The translations under genes and the position numbers were made by a program. The notes under the pieces were generated by a model. The model did not search any database, was not told where the DNA came from, and was given only the letters and a program-made list of their open reading frames with translations. Below, piece after piece: positions 17,476-25,995 of a DNA stretch of 35,416 nt; position 1 is the stretch's first letter, and each line of letters opens with the position of its first letter. The stretch comes from Bacteroidales bacterium (GTDB lineage Bacteria > Bacteroidota > Bacteroidia > Bacteroidales > Prolixibacteraceae): NCBI GenBank assembly GCA_031272965.1, contig JAISSS010000071.1, positions 1 through 35,416 of the forward strand, read 5' to 3'.

Positions 17476-19044
17476 TTACGTGAGAATATAATTTCCGGCA
17501 AGTTTAGTGTATGCTTCGACCTGCTGTTTTTCCCATTCGGCATCGCGGCCGAGTTCACGGGACATGACCCCGGCAACGACAGGGGCTATCCTGACGCTTT
17601 CGCGGGCGTCGAGCAACAGGGCGCGTGTGCGTCGTGCGAGGACGTCCTCCACAGTCCTGGCCATTTCATGACGCACGGCCCACACTATCTGCACCTTCTT
17701 GATGTTCAGTTCGTTGCTGACAATAGTGCCAAGTTCCGGCTTTTCGGCGATGAGGGTTTGCAATGCTGCCCTGTCCGAGCCATACCATGCCAGCGGGTCG
17801 TCATTTGGTGCGCAGCTTTCGGCCCCGTGAATCGCCAGATGTTCAGTACCGGTCTTTACAGCAGGCAGTCCGCATACTTCGGCGAGTTTATCGATGGCGT
17901 CCTCGGCCATTTGACGGTAGGTTGTCCATTTTCCGCCGATAACGGTTACTAAGTTCGAGTCTGATACCACGATTTTGTGGCCGCGAGAAATTTCCTTTGT
18001 TCGCTGTTGCCCCTTTTGAGGTGCGGCTAACGGGCGCAGTCCTGCGAAGACGCTTTTCACGTCAGCACGGGTGGGGGGCTTTTGCAGGAATCGGCTCACC
18101 GTTTCGAGGATGAACGTTACTTCTTCATCAATGGGTTTGGGTTCCAATTCCACGTGCTCTTTCAGCACATCGGTAGTACCAACCACCACGCGGTCGTGCC
18201 ATGGTATGGCAAACAACACCCGTCCATCACTGGTTTTTGGTATCATAATGGCATGAGCTCCGGGCAAGAACTCCTTGCCCAGCACGATGTGGATGCCCTG
18301 ACTGGGCCTGACAAGCTCGCCGGTTGTCGTATTATCCATCTTCACAATATCGTTTACGAACACGCCGGTTGCGTTTAGCACTGCTTTTGCGCGGATAGCA
18401 AATTCTTCACCGCTCTCATGGTCTTTCGTTTTGACGCCTGCAATTTTTCCTTCGCTGTTTTTCAGCAGACCTGTAACTGCCATGTAGTTGAGCAGCGTCC
18501 CGCCTTGTTCCATGGCGGTCTGGGCCAGGTTGATGGCGAGGCGGGAATCGTCAAACTGTCCGTCATGATAGAGAACACCGCCACGCAATTTAGCGCTGTT
18601 CAGGGTGGGGATTTTTTCCAGTGTTGTTTGCCGTGTACAGGGCAGCGAGCGTCCGAATCCCAGCCGCCCGGCCATCAGGTCATAGACTGTCAGTCCGCAA
18701 GTATAGTAGAGCCGTTCCCACCATCGGTATGCGGGAATAATGAACCGCAGGTCTTTCACTAAATGCGGGGCGTTTTGATGCAGCCGCCCGCGTTCGCGCA
18801 GAGCTTCCCGCACCAACCCTATGTAGCCCTGTGCCAGATAACGCACCCCGCCGTGTACCAGCTTGGTGCTGCGGCTGGACGTCCCCTTGGTAAAATCCGA
18901 CTGCTCCATCAGCAACGTGCGGAATCCGCGCGTCTGGGCGTCAATTGCGGCGCCCAAACCGGATGCCCCGCCACCGATGACAACCACATCCCATTCTGAT
19001 ACGCGCCGAATTTCGTTTAATCCTATTTCTCTATCTAAATACAT
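17476..19044 (-). CDS. glpD: Aerobic-type FAD-dependent glycerol-3-phosphate dehydrogenase
   Basis: GlpD oxidises sn-glycerol-3-phosphate to dihydroxyacetone phosphate at the inner membrane and passes electrons to quinone. The 522-residue protein has the FAD motif VVIGGGASGLG (21-31). Next comes the family signature TSSRSTKLVHGGVRYL, followed by RVLFAIPWHDRVVVGTTD and VTVIGGKWTTYRQMAEDAID. The C-terminal helical domain is present, so it is full length. No glpF or glpK is adjacent in this window. The ATG at 19044 is supported by a promoter just upstream. Confidence 0.94.
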   Translation of the reverse strand: MYLDREIGLNEIRRVSEWDVVVIGGGASGLGAAIDAQTRGFRTLLMEQSDFTKGTSSRSTKLVHGGVRYLAQGYIGLVREALRERGRLHQNAPHLVKDLRFIIPAYRWWERLYYTCGLTVYDLMAGRLGFGRSLPCTRQTTLEKIPTLNSAKLRGGVLYHDGQFDDSRLAINLAQTAMEQGGTLLNYMAVTGLLKNSEGKIAGVKTKDHESGEEFAIRAKAVLNATGVFVNDIVKMDNTTTGELVRPSQGIHIVLGKEFLPGAHAIMIPKTSDGRVLFAIPWHDRVVVGTTDVLKEHVELEPKPIDEEVTFILETVSRFLQKPPTRADVKSVFAGLRPLAAPQKGQQRTKEISRGHKIVVSDSNLVTVIGGKWTTYRQMAEDAIDKLAEVCGLPAVKTGTEHLAIHGAESCAPNDDPLAWYGSDRAALQTLIAEKPELGTIVSNELNIKKVQIVWAVRHEMARTVEDVLARRTRALLLDARESVRIAPVVAGVMSRELGRDAEWEKQQVEAYTKLAGNYILT

Positions 19045-19091
19045 ACCTGCCTGCTTTCTTATCGAAACTGTTTAATTTTCATTTTGTACCA

Positions 19092-19121
19092 CAAAAATAG
19101 AGATTGTTTTCATACCTGCAA
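19092..19121 (-). promoter_or_regulatory. Promoter of glpD
   Basis: Minus strand TATTTTTG (19092-19099) with TTG (19119-19121) 19 bases upstream, matching both Bacteroidota promoter elements. The leader is about 40 bases. Confidence 0.6.
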
Positions 19122-19242
19122 TAACTTTTTTGTTTCTTCTCAAAAAAATTAATATTGTACAGTCAATGTAAACTTTTATGTTACTCAAAGCTCTTTTCGT
19201 ATTTTTTTTATTGAATAACGCGGACAAAGCTGCTTTATTTCG

Positions 19243-19250
19243 TACCTTTG
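19243..19250 (+). promoter_or_regulatory. Bacteroidota -7 element of the C1 peptidase gene
   Basis: TACCTTTG followed by C, 22 bases before the ATG at 19273. No clear -33 TTG at the normal distance. Confidence 0.5.
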
Positions 19251-19272
19251 CGGCAATCAAAAAAATTACAGG

Positions 19273-20460
19273 ATGAGAAGATTGTTTGTCATATTGTTGA
19301 GTGCTGCGCTGTTACACGGCGGCCTCATGTTTGCGCAGGACGGCTACGGCTTTACTGACGTGAAAGTATTACCGGTAACCCCTGTGAAAGACCAGAACCG
19401 GTCCGGTACATGCTGGGCATTTTCGGGAATTGGCTTCCTCGAAGCGGAAATGTTGCGCAAAGGCAAGCCGGAAGTTGACCTTTCAGAGATGTTCATTGTT
19501 TGGCATACCTATATGGAAAAAGCCGAAAAGACGGTGCGCATGCACGGGCATCTAAACTTTAGCGGCGGCGGCGCTTTCCACGACGTTACCGAAATGATTA
19601 AAAAATATGGCATCGTGCCGGAACAGGTCTATACCGGCCTCAACTATGGCGAAGAGAAGCACGTGCACGGCGAACTCGACGAGCTGATGAAGACAAATGT
19701 CGAGGCTATCGTGGAAAACAAGAACCGCAAACTCAGCCCTGTCTGGAAAACACCGGTTCAGGGAATCCTTGACGCTTACCTCGGCGAAATCCCCCAATCT
19801 TTTGACTATCAGGGCAAAACATATACCCCGCAGCAGTTCGCCAAAGATTATGTAGGACTTAACATGGACGACTATGTGGAGATTTCCTCCTTCACTCACC
19901 ACCCTTTCTACGAGAAGTTCATCCTCGAAATCCCCGACAATTGGATGTGGGGCGCCATGTATAATGTGCCAATAGATGAACTCATGGCCATTATTGACAA
20001 TGCTATTGATAAAGGCTATCCCGTAGCCTGGGCATCCGACGTGAGCGAGCGCGGCTTCAACACCTCTGCCGTCGGAATAGCTATCGTCCCCGATGCTGAC
20101 ATCGCCGAAATGTCGGACGCCGAAATCGCCAAATGGGAAACCCTCACAGCTGCTCAGAAAGAAAACGAATTATACAAGTTCGACAAGCCGCGGAAAGAAA
20201 AAAATATTGACCAGCAAATGCGGCAGGAAGCTTTCGACAACTACCAGACCACCGACGACCATGGTATGATAATCTTCGGAACCGCAACCGACAGGGACGG
20301 CGGCCACTATTATAAGGTAAAGAACTCGTGGGGACCATACAATGCCCGTAACGGATGCTTCTATGCCTCGAAAGCTTTCGTGCGCTACAAAACCATGGAT
20401 ATTATGGTGCATAAAGACGCCATCCCGAAAAACATACGTAAAAAGCTGAAAATTGACTGA
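19273..20460 (+). CDS. Exported C1-family cysteine peptidase (bleomycin hydrolase/PepC-like)
   Basis: A 395-residue papain-fold protein with a signal peptide (residues 1-21, ending FAQ). The catalytic set is complete: Gln41 and Cys47 in KDQNRSGTCWAFS, His330 in TTDDHGMIIFG, and Asn351 in KNSWG. The family is that of aminopeptidase C and bleomycin hydrolase, but those are cytoplasmic and somewhat longer, whereas this one is exported. A lysine/glutamate-rich insert lies at about 280-320. It probably degrades peptides in the periplasm or outside the cell; the substrate is unknown. The broken sigma factor gene begins 51 bases downstream. Confidence 0.87.
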   Translation: MRRLFVILLSAALLHGGLMFAQDGYGFTDVKVLPVTPVKDQNRSGTCWAFSGIGFLEAEMLRKGKPEVDLSEMFIVWHTYMEKAEKTVRMHGHLNFSGGGAFHDVTEMIKKYGIVPEQVYTGLNYGEEKHVHGELDELMKTNVEAIVENKNRKLSPVWKTPVQGILDAYLGEIPQSFDYQGKTYTPQQFAKDYVGLNMDDYVEISSFTHHPFYEKFILEIPDNWMWGAMYNVPIDELMAIIDNAIDKGYPVAWASDVSERGFNTSAVGIAIVPDADIAEMSDAEIAKWETLTAAQKENELYKFDKPRKEKNIDQQMRQEAFDNYQTTDDHGMIIFGTATDRDGGHYYKVKNSWGPYNARNGCFYASKAFVRYKTMDIMVHKDAIPKNIRKKLKID

Positions 20461-20511
20461 TTCCTTACTTCCTCTGTAAAATAAAAAATCGGGTTATCCG
20501 TCTTATACAGT

Positions 20512-21068
20512 ATGGAGAGAGTACATGAACATGCGATAGTCGCTTCTGCACATTTCAGTGTTGCAGATGTCGTCCGTGAATACGGGCAGCGCCTGCGGGC
20601 CTTCATCGGGCGTCGGGTACGGCAAAAGGAAGATGCGGAAGACATTCTTCAGGATGTCTATGAGCAATTAGCCGAAGCCGACCTGATGATGAGACCTATA
20701 GACATGCTGGCCGCGTGGCTGTTTACGGTTGCGCGTAACCGCATTACCGACATGTACCGCAAGAAGAAGCCGGAACCGGCGCCGGAGTTCGGCGCCGATA
20801 CGCCTGCGGTAGCATGGCTGCCCGACAGCGCCACGCCGGAAACGGAATATATGCGTACCGCCTTCCGCGAGCAGTTTGACGCGGCGCTGGCATCGCTGCC
20901 CCCGAACAGCGCGAGGTGTTCGTGAAAACCGAACTCAACGGCCAGACATTCAGAGAACTTGCCGCCGACACAGGCATCCCCCTCAACACCCTGCTGTCGC
21001 GCAAGCGGTATGCTGTTATCGCCTTGCGCCGCTGGATGCGTACCCTCCACGACGACTATTATTATTAA
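20512..21068 (+). pseudogene. ECF-type RNA polymerase sigma factor with a single-base frameshift
   Basis: The first frame (20512-20925) gives sigma region 2: DAEDILQDVYEQL, then AWLFTVARNRITDMYRKKK. It runs to ALASLPP and then goes off family and hits TGA. Region 4 continues in another frame as PEQREVFVKTELNGQTFREL, then GIPLNTLLSRKRYAVIALRRW, ending at TAA 21066-21068. The break is at a run of five C at 20899-20903; six C would restore a single 185-residue ECF sigma factor. It could be a true loss, slippage (phase variation or transcriptional slippage), or a sequencing error. No anti-sigma factor is recognised nearby. A small membrane protein follows after 19 bases. Confidence 0.82.
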
Positions 21069-21087
21069 CCCTTAAAATCAGTTCATT

Positions 21088-21336
21088 ATGTATCATTATC
21101 ATCCGCAGAAGAGGTATATTCCTCTCTTTATGCTGGCAGTCGTGCTGTTGGTAACACTAATTGCCATGCTGTTGTGGAACAGGCTTATGCCTGCGCTGTT
21201 TGGAGCGCCTTCGCTGTCGTATTTCCAGACGCTGGGACTGCTGGTACTGGCCCGCCTGTTTGTAGGACTGAAAGTTCCGCCGCCACACCCGCATCGGCAC
21301 TTCGACTGTTGCCCCGAAGAGCGCAAGCCCGAATAA
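21088..21336 (+). CDS. Small membrane protein of the sigma-factor operon
   Basis: An 82-residue protein from the ATG at 21088. It has one clear transmembrane helix (about residues 12-30), then LWNRLMPALFGAPSLSYFQTLGLLVLARLFVG, a second hydrophobic stretch. The tail is His/Pro/Cys-containing (PPPHPHRHFDCCPE). Small proteins with the LWNxLMPxLFG...ALGLLxLxRxLFG pattern are often encoded next to ECF sigma factors. A role as regulator or partner of the sigma factor is plausible but unproven. The C-terminal histidines and cysteines might bind metal (inference). Confidence 0.7.
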   Translation: MYHYHPQKRYIPLFMLAVVLLVTLIAMLLWNRLMPALFGAPSLSYFQTLGLLVLARLFVGLKVPPPHPHRHFDCCPEERKPE

Positions 21337-21347
21337 GTCCAACGACA

Positions 21348-21380
21348 TTCGGCATCATGCCATATCATAAGCATGCCGAA
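21348..21380 (+). terminator. Stem-loop after the sigma-factor operon
   Basis: Arms TTCGGCAT (21348-21355) and ATGCCGAA (21373-21380), a perfect 8-bp stem 12 bases after the stop. There is no T-run, so termination is only likely by position. Confidence 0.4.
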
Positions 21381-21452
21381 AATACGCCCTAAACGCAGCC
21401 TCACACATTGAGACTGCCGGTGCATCTTATAGCAGTGCGATTCCTCCGCGGT

Positions 21453-22370
21453 TTAGAACAGGTCTTTCTTGCGAATGACCACATAGCCGATAAATGCCAT
21501 CAATATTGAAACTATGGTCAATACCGGAAATGCCCATCTCCAGTCTTCAAAGTAGTTTATAACGTTCATGCCATAGAAACTTGCCACTAATGTGGGTATC
21601 ATCAATATAATTGATATGGATGTAAGCTGTTTCATCATGGCATTGAGGTTATTTGAAATGACCGAAGAGAACATGTCGAGGGTTCCGTTGAGGATGTCTG
21701 CATAGATTTGGGCGACGTCAAGCGCCTGCTTGTTCTCGATGAAGGCATCTTCGAGCAGGTCTTCGTCTTTTTCATCCAAGTTCATTTTAACATGTGTGCG
21801 GAACCGTGCCATTACTATTTCGTTTGATTTCAACGACGTGATAAAATAGACGAGGCATTTCTGGATATGCAGCAGGCTGTTGAGCTTGTCGTTATGAATT
21901 GCGCCCTGCAATTCATGCTCTATCAGGGAAATCTGGTGATTTATATTTTTGAGATATGCCTGATAGGTATTGCAGCAACGCAGCATCAGCCGGAATATGA
22001 AGTTCCACAGGTCTGTAACGGGCGACTTGTATATGGTTGGCTGGTCCACCGGCAATACGTCATTAATACGCGAGCAGATACTGACGGTCATGCCTCCGAT
22101 ACGGATAATCCCCAATGGCACAGTGATATACAGCAGGTCTTCACTCTCCACCGGAATACGGAAGATGATAACCCACCAATCATCGTCGGCCTCATAACGC
22201 GGGCGCTCGTCTGCGTCCAAGATGTCGCGGATAATGTCCGGCTGTATGTTGAACTCGTCCTGCAGTCGGGTAATTTCCGTGTCGGTGGGACTGACCACAT
22301 TAATCCAGCACCCCCGCTCTGCCTCTTCTATTTCGGTGTAGCCGCCAAATGTCTTATAAATATTTATCAT
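21453..22370 (-). CDS. corA: CorA-family magnesium/divalent cation channel
   Basis: A 305-residue protein with a large cytoplasmic N-terminal domain and two C-terminal transmembrane helices (about 248-266 and 280-298). The signature GMN lies at residues 267-269 (FYGMNV), and the basic tail RKKDLF is typical. CorA forms a pentameric Mg2+ channel gated by cytosolic Mg2+; some relatives move Co2+, Ni2+ or Zn2+. The loop after GMN (INYFEDWRW) is the usual short periplasmic loop. Transcribed alone, facing away from the TPR gene. Confidence 0.9.
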   Translation of the reverse strand: MINIYKTFGGYTEIEEAERGCWINVVSPTDTEITRLQDEFNIQPDIIRDILDADERPRYEADDDWWVIIFRIPVESEDLLYITVPLGIIRIGGMTVSICSRINDVLPVDQPTIYKSPVTDLWNFIFRLMLRCCNTYQAYLKNINHQISLIEHELQGAIHNDKLNSLLHIQKCLVYFITSLKSNEIVMARFRTHVKMNLDEKDEDLLEDAFIENKQALDVAQIYADILNGTLDMFSSVISNNLNAMMKQLTSISIILMIPTLVASFYGMNVINYFEDWRWAFPVLTIVSILMAFIGYVVIRKKDLF

Positions 22371-22398
22371 ATCCGGTCGTGTATTTTGAAACGGATTG

Positions 22399-22406
22399 CA
22401 AAATTA
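22399..22406 (-). promoter_or_regulatory. Bacteroidota -7 element of corA
   Basis: Minus strand TAATTTTG followed by C, about 29 bases before the ATG at 22370. The -33 element is unclear. Confidence 0.4.
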
Positions 22407-22460
22407 CAAATAATTTTTTGATTTACGGGCTAAAATGTCGGCAATATTCCGAAAAAACAC

Positions 22461-22468
22461 TAACTTTG
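22461..22468 (+). promoter_or_regulatory. Bacteroidota -7 element of the TPR gene
   Basis: TAACTTTG followed by CA, 36 bases before the ATG at 22505. No clear -33 element. Confidence 0.5.
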
Positions 22469-22504
22469 CACCCGTTTAAAGTCATTAAAAGCAATTAGGA
22501 TAGG

Positions 22505-24409
22505 ATGAGATTCAGAATATTATTGCCGTTCCTTCTGGTGGCGCAGGTTGCCGCCGCCCAGTTGAACATTAACAATTTCATCAGGGTAGGACAGATACGG
22601 ATTCAGACGGGGAACTATGTTGGCGCGATAGAGAACTTCAATATCGTCATAAAGTTTCGTCCCGGCCTGCCGGAGCCGTATTTTTTCCGCGGGCTGGCAA
22701 AACACCAGCTGGAAGACTTCCGCGGCGCCATTGCCGACTATGATGAGGCGCTGAAAATAAAGCCCTATTTTCCGGATGCGTACATCAACCGCGGGCTGGC
22801 GAAGTTGGAACTTAACGACTATGAGGAGGCCATCGCCGACTACGACCGCGCCCTGGAAATATCCCCGCGCAATGCCGGAATATATAATAACCGCGGTATC
22901 GCCAAGCTGTCGCTCAAGGATATTGACGGCGCCATTGCCGACTATAACAAGGCCCTGGAAATCAGTCCGAATCTCATCAATGCCTATATAAACCGCAGTA
23001 ACGCATACCTTATAAAAGGCGACATACGGAACGCCATCCGCGACCTGAACCGCGTCATCATTATCCGCCCTCAATTTGCGGGGGCCTATCTGCTGCGCGG
23101 ATTAGCCCGCTTCCAGCTCGATGATATGGCCGCCGCCCTGCGCGACTTCGACCAGACAATCCGCTTCGACGCGAAAAATGCTTACGCATACAACAACAGA
23201 GGAATTGTCAAGCAACGTCTCGAAGACCTCGAAGGCGCAATTCAGGACTACAACATCGCCCTGAAACTCGACCCCACATTAGCCAATGCCTACTTTAACC
23301 GCGGTATAGCCAAAGAAAGTCTGAACCGCACGGACTATGAGGCCGACTATCAGTTTGCCATGCGCCTCGACCCGAAGCTCGACATCCGCCGCTACCGCCC
23401 TGAAACACCCCAGGAACGCTACCGCCGCCAAATGGCGCAGAAAAATCAGAATTCCCCAAATCCTCCCACCCAACCGGCAACCATACTGCCGGCCGATTCC
23501 ACGCAACAGGCAGAAGCCGATTCTATCGCCCAGCAGCGCCGTCAGCGCCGATTCCGCCTCGCCTTAGCTGACACCCGAAACATACCCGGACCGGACGACG
23601 ACGAAGCTGACCCTGACGACGGCCAAATCCAGAACCGCAACGTAATCATAGAACTGCAAAACGTATTCACATTAGCCTCGTTCAGCCGCGAATCGCCTGA
23701 CTATGAACGGCTTCAATACTTCAGCATGTTATTGGAAGACCTCAATCGCTCCAACAACTACGCGCCGCTGATTACCGTAACCAACCAGCCCACCGACGAG
23801 TTCACCGAATCTTTCGGAGAAAATGTCGCCGTCTTTACCGACAACATCGCCCGAAAACCAACGCTGAAAGACTACCTCTGCCGCGGCCTGTTTTATAATC
23901 TGCTGGGGCGTTACAACGAGGCTTTAGCCGACCTGAACGCGGTCATCGACAACAATAAGCAGAGCCTGCTGGCCTACTTCACCCGCGCCAACACCCGTCT
24001 GAATATGGTGAAAATGATTGAAGCAGTACCCGAAATCGCCGAAAATATGACCATCACAATGGACGGCAACGGTAACAACTTCGTGCCGGCTTCTCCGAAC
24101 AGGGAAGAACTTATTGATTATCAGTATATTCTACAGGACTTGGCAACTTGCATAGAACTTATGCCCGATTTCGCATTCTCCTGGTACAACAGGGCATATA
24201 TTTATTGCAAACTCGGCAAATACGAGGAAGCGTTAGACGACCTGACCGTCGCCATTAAAAAGCAGGCCGATTTTGCGGAAGCCTATTTTAACCGCGGCCT
24301 GATACACATCTTCATGGACGACACCGACGCAGGCGCCCTCGACCTCAGCAAAGCCGGAGAACTCGGCATCCAGGACGCCTACAACGTGATAAAACGATTC
24401 TGCAATTAA
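22505..24409 (+). CDS. Exported tetratricopeptide repeat protein
   Basis: A 634-residue protein with a signal peptide (MRFRILLPFLLVAQVAAAQ). Eight consecutive 34-residue TPR units run from about residue 23 to 291, with the repeated NRGIAK...GAIADYNKALEI pattern. A Pro/Gln-rich and then acidic linker follows (about 295-375, including DDDEADPDDG). A second block of TPR-like units lies at about 445-490 and 555-625. TPR arrays are protein-binding scaffolds; in the periplasm such proteins often organise envelope or secretion complexes. No partner can be named from context: neighbours are corA and the M23 gene, each on the other strand. Confidence 0.85.
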   Translation: MRFRILLPFLLVAQVAAAQLNINNFIRVGQIRIQTGNYVGAIENFNIVIKFRPGLPEPYFFRGLAKHQLEDFRGAIADYDEALKIKPYFPDAYINRGLAKLELNDYEEAIADYDRALEISPRNAGIYNNRGIAKLSLKDIDGAIADYNKALEISPNLINAYINRSNAYLIKGDIRNAIRDLNRVIIIRPQFAGAYLLRGLARFQLDDMAAALRDFDQTIRFDAKNAYAYNNRGIVKQRLEDLEGAIQDYNIALKLDPTLANAYFNRGIAKESLNRTDYEADYQFAMRLDPKLDIRRYRPETPQERYRRQMAQKNQNSPNPPTQPATILPADSTQQAEADSIAQQRRQRRFRLALADTRNIPGPDDDEADPDDGQIQNRNVIIELQNVFTLASFSRESPDYERLQYFSMLLEDLNRSNNYAPLITVTNQPTDEFTESFGENVAVFTDNIARKPTLKDYLCRGLFYNLLGRYNEALADLNAVIDNNKQSLLAYFTRANTRLNMVKMIEAVPEIAENMTITMDGNGNNFVPASPNREELIDYQYILQDLATCIELMPDFAFSWYNRAYIYCKLGKYEEALDDLTVAIKKQADFAEAYFNRGLIHIFMDDTDAGALDLSKAGELGIQDAYNVIKRFCN

Positions 24410-24726
24410 CAGCTAAAAATAGCTGAACGGGGCAAGGAATGTATTTAAGAAAAACGGGGTAAAAAAAACTGGGAGAAGAGAAAAATGAGGGAAGTGATGA
24501 GATGCTACAACCCCAAGGGGAGCGTCGCACAGCCGTAGCCGCGCTTAGGTCATCCTTCCCTCTCCCGATATTTATTATAATCATATCATACTTCAAAGAT
24601 AAATCTAAAAACAATACAAAAATCAATTGCAATTATTTTTTTCTCGAACATTTAATATTTTATTAATATAAAACACAAAACAACCGAGTATTTATTCGGT
24701 TATTAACCTTAAATAAACATTCTACA
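24410..24726. other. Convergent intergenic region with hairpins
   Basis: A 317-bp gap between the TPR gene and the M23 gene. It starts with a CAGCTA/TAGCTG hairpin (24410-24425) right after the TPR stop codon. A larger imperfect inverted repeat follows (24487-24562, listed separately), then about 150 bases of very AT-rich sequence. No open frame with protein-like features is seen. Confidence 0.6.
24487..24562. repeat. Imperfect long inverted repeat, structured intergenic element
   Basis: Left arm GAGGGAAG-T-GATGA (24487-24500) pairs with TCATC-CTTCCCTC (24550-24562) with one bulged base. Inside are a CCCC/GGGG hairpin (24511-24520) and an AGCG/CGCT pair. It could be a terminator-like structure, a small RNA or a REP-type element. 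The sequence alone does not decide. Confidence 0.45.
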
Positions 24727-25983
24727 CTATTGTGTAATTATCTCAATATTCTTCAGCAGAGTTGTAAGAGAATCGCGCAGGGCGGTGAACTGTGGCATGT
24801 TGGCCTCAGATACCGGCTCTACCGGAGGCGATTCCAGCTTGAGCGGGTTAATGGGCTTGCCATCGCGATAGACGCGGAAGTCCAAATGCGGGCCGGTAGC
24901 CAGTCCGGTGCTGCCCACATAGCCGATTTCCTGTCCCTGGCGGACGCGCGTCCCCACGGCGATGCCTTTAGCAAAGCCCCGCAGGTGCATATATGAGGTC
25001 ATGTAAACCGAATTATGCTTGATTTTCAGGTAATTACCACCGCCTCCCGCCTGATAGGCTTTAGCCACTACCAGTCCGTCGCCGATGGATACCACCGGTG
25101 TTCCCGCGGGCGCAGCATAATCGATGCCATGATGCGGACGGTAATATTTAAGTACCGGATGATAGCGGCTGTTCGAGAAAAATGAACTTATGCGCGAATA
25201 CTGTAGCGGGGCTTTCAAAAACGCCTTCTTCAAGCTCTGGCCATTATGGTCATAATAGCTCACCACACTGTCCTGCTCAAAAGGGAATGCAAAATAGGCT
25301 GTTCCGGCATGTTCAAACAGACATGCCAGAATGTTGATATTGTTGGTCGATACGCTGTCCACAAAACTCTCCTCGTAAATCACGCGAAAGCTGTCGTCTT
25401 TCTGGATGCCGAAGAAGTCTATTGCCCAGGCATAAATATCCGACATGTCGAGCGCTAACTGGGGGTTCAGGCCGTTATCTTTCATGGCGTTCCACAGCGA
25501 TGAGCTGATAGTTCCCGATGCGGTTAACTGTCGCCGGTCAACCGGCTTCTGGTGCCGGGTTGACCACACGCTGTCGCCAAAATGGTACATCACATAATCA
25601 ACCTTGTCAATCTCATAGATGAAATAAGCCAGCGTACTGTCGCCGTTCAAGAACGCGAAATAGTTGTGGCCGGCAAGAAGCCTGCGCACGTTGAACACCG
25701 AATCGCTGGCAATAGTGGCAATAGCCGCCTGCGTGATGCCGTATCGGTGCAGGATATCGGACAGGCTTTCGCGGTTGCGCACCGCATCCTCCTGAATGAT
25801 GAACGAATCAACAGGAACCCCGAACTTCAACACCGGTTCAGGGATTACAAGCGCATCCGGCACTACAGGCTCCGCATAGTCCACGCCGCCGGAAAGCAGG
25901 AACTTCCTGACGCCAAAAATGGCGCCCGAAACAGCAATTACGCCAACGATGGCCCACAATGTTATGTTCTTTATCTTCCTCAT
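24727..25983 (-). CDS. M23/LytM-domain envelope protein with altered metal motif
   Basis: A 418-residue protein with an N-terminal membrane anchor (about residues 8-26), an OapA/LysM-like region around 60-110, and a C-terminal M23 (LytM) domain about 270-385. His284 and Asp288 (HHGID) and the conserved His333 (YMHL) are present. The final HxH reads His366-Leu-Asp368 (GPHLDFRV), so one canonical histidine is replaced by aspartate. M23 enzymes cut peptidoglycan cross-bridges; degenerate ones such as EnvC and NlpD activate amidases instead. Whether this one still binds zinc is open. It lies 12 bases after the YitT gene in the same orientation. Confidence 0.85.
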   Translation of the reverse strand: MRKIKNITLWAIVGVIAVSGAIFGVRKFLLSGGVDYAEPVVPDALVIPEPVLKFGVPVDSFIIQEDAVRNRESLSDILHRYGITQAAIATIASDSVFNVRRLLAGHNYFAFLNGDSTLAYFIYEIDKVDYVMYHFGDSVWSTRHQKPVDRRQLTASGTISSSLWNAMKDNGLNPQLALDMSDIYAWAIDFFGIQKDDSFRVIYEESFVDSVSTNNINILACLFEHAGTAYFAFPFEQDSVVSYYDHNGQSLKKAFLKAPLQYSRISSFFSNSRYHPVLKYYRPHHGIDYAAPAGTPVVSIGDGLVVAKAYQAGGGGNYLKIKHNSVYMTSYMHLRGFAKGIAVGTRVRQGQEIGYVGSTGLATGPHLDFRVYRDGKPINPLKLESPPVEPVSEANMPQFTALRDSLTTLLKNIEIITQ

Positions 25984-25995
25984 ATTTATTGATAT

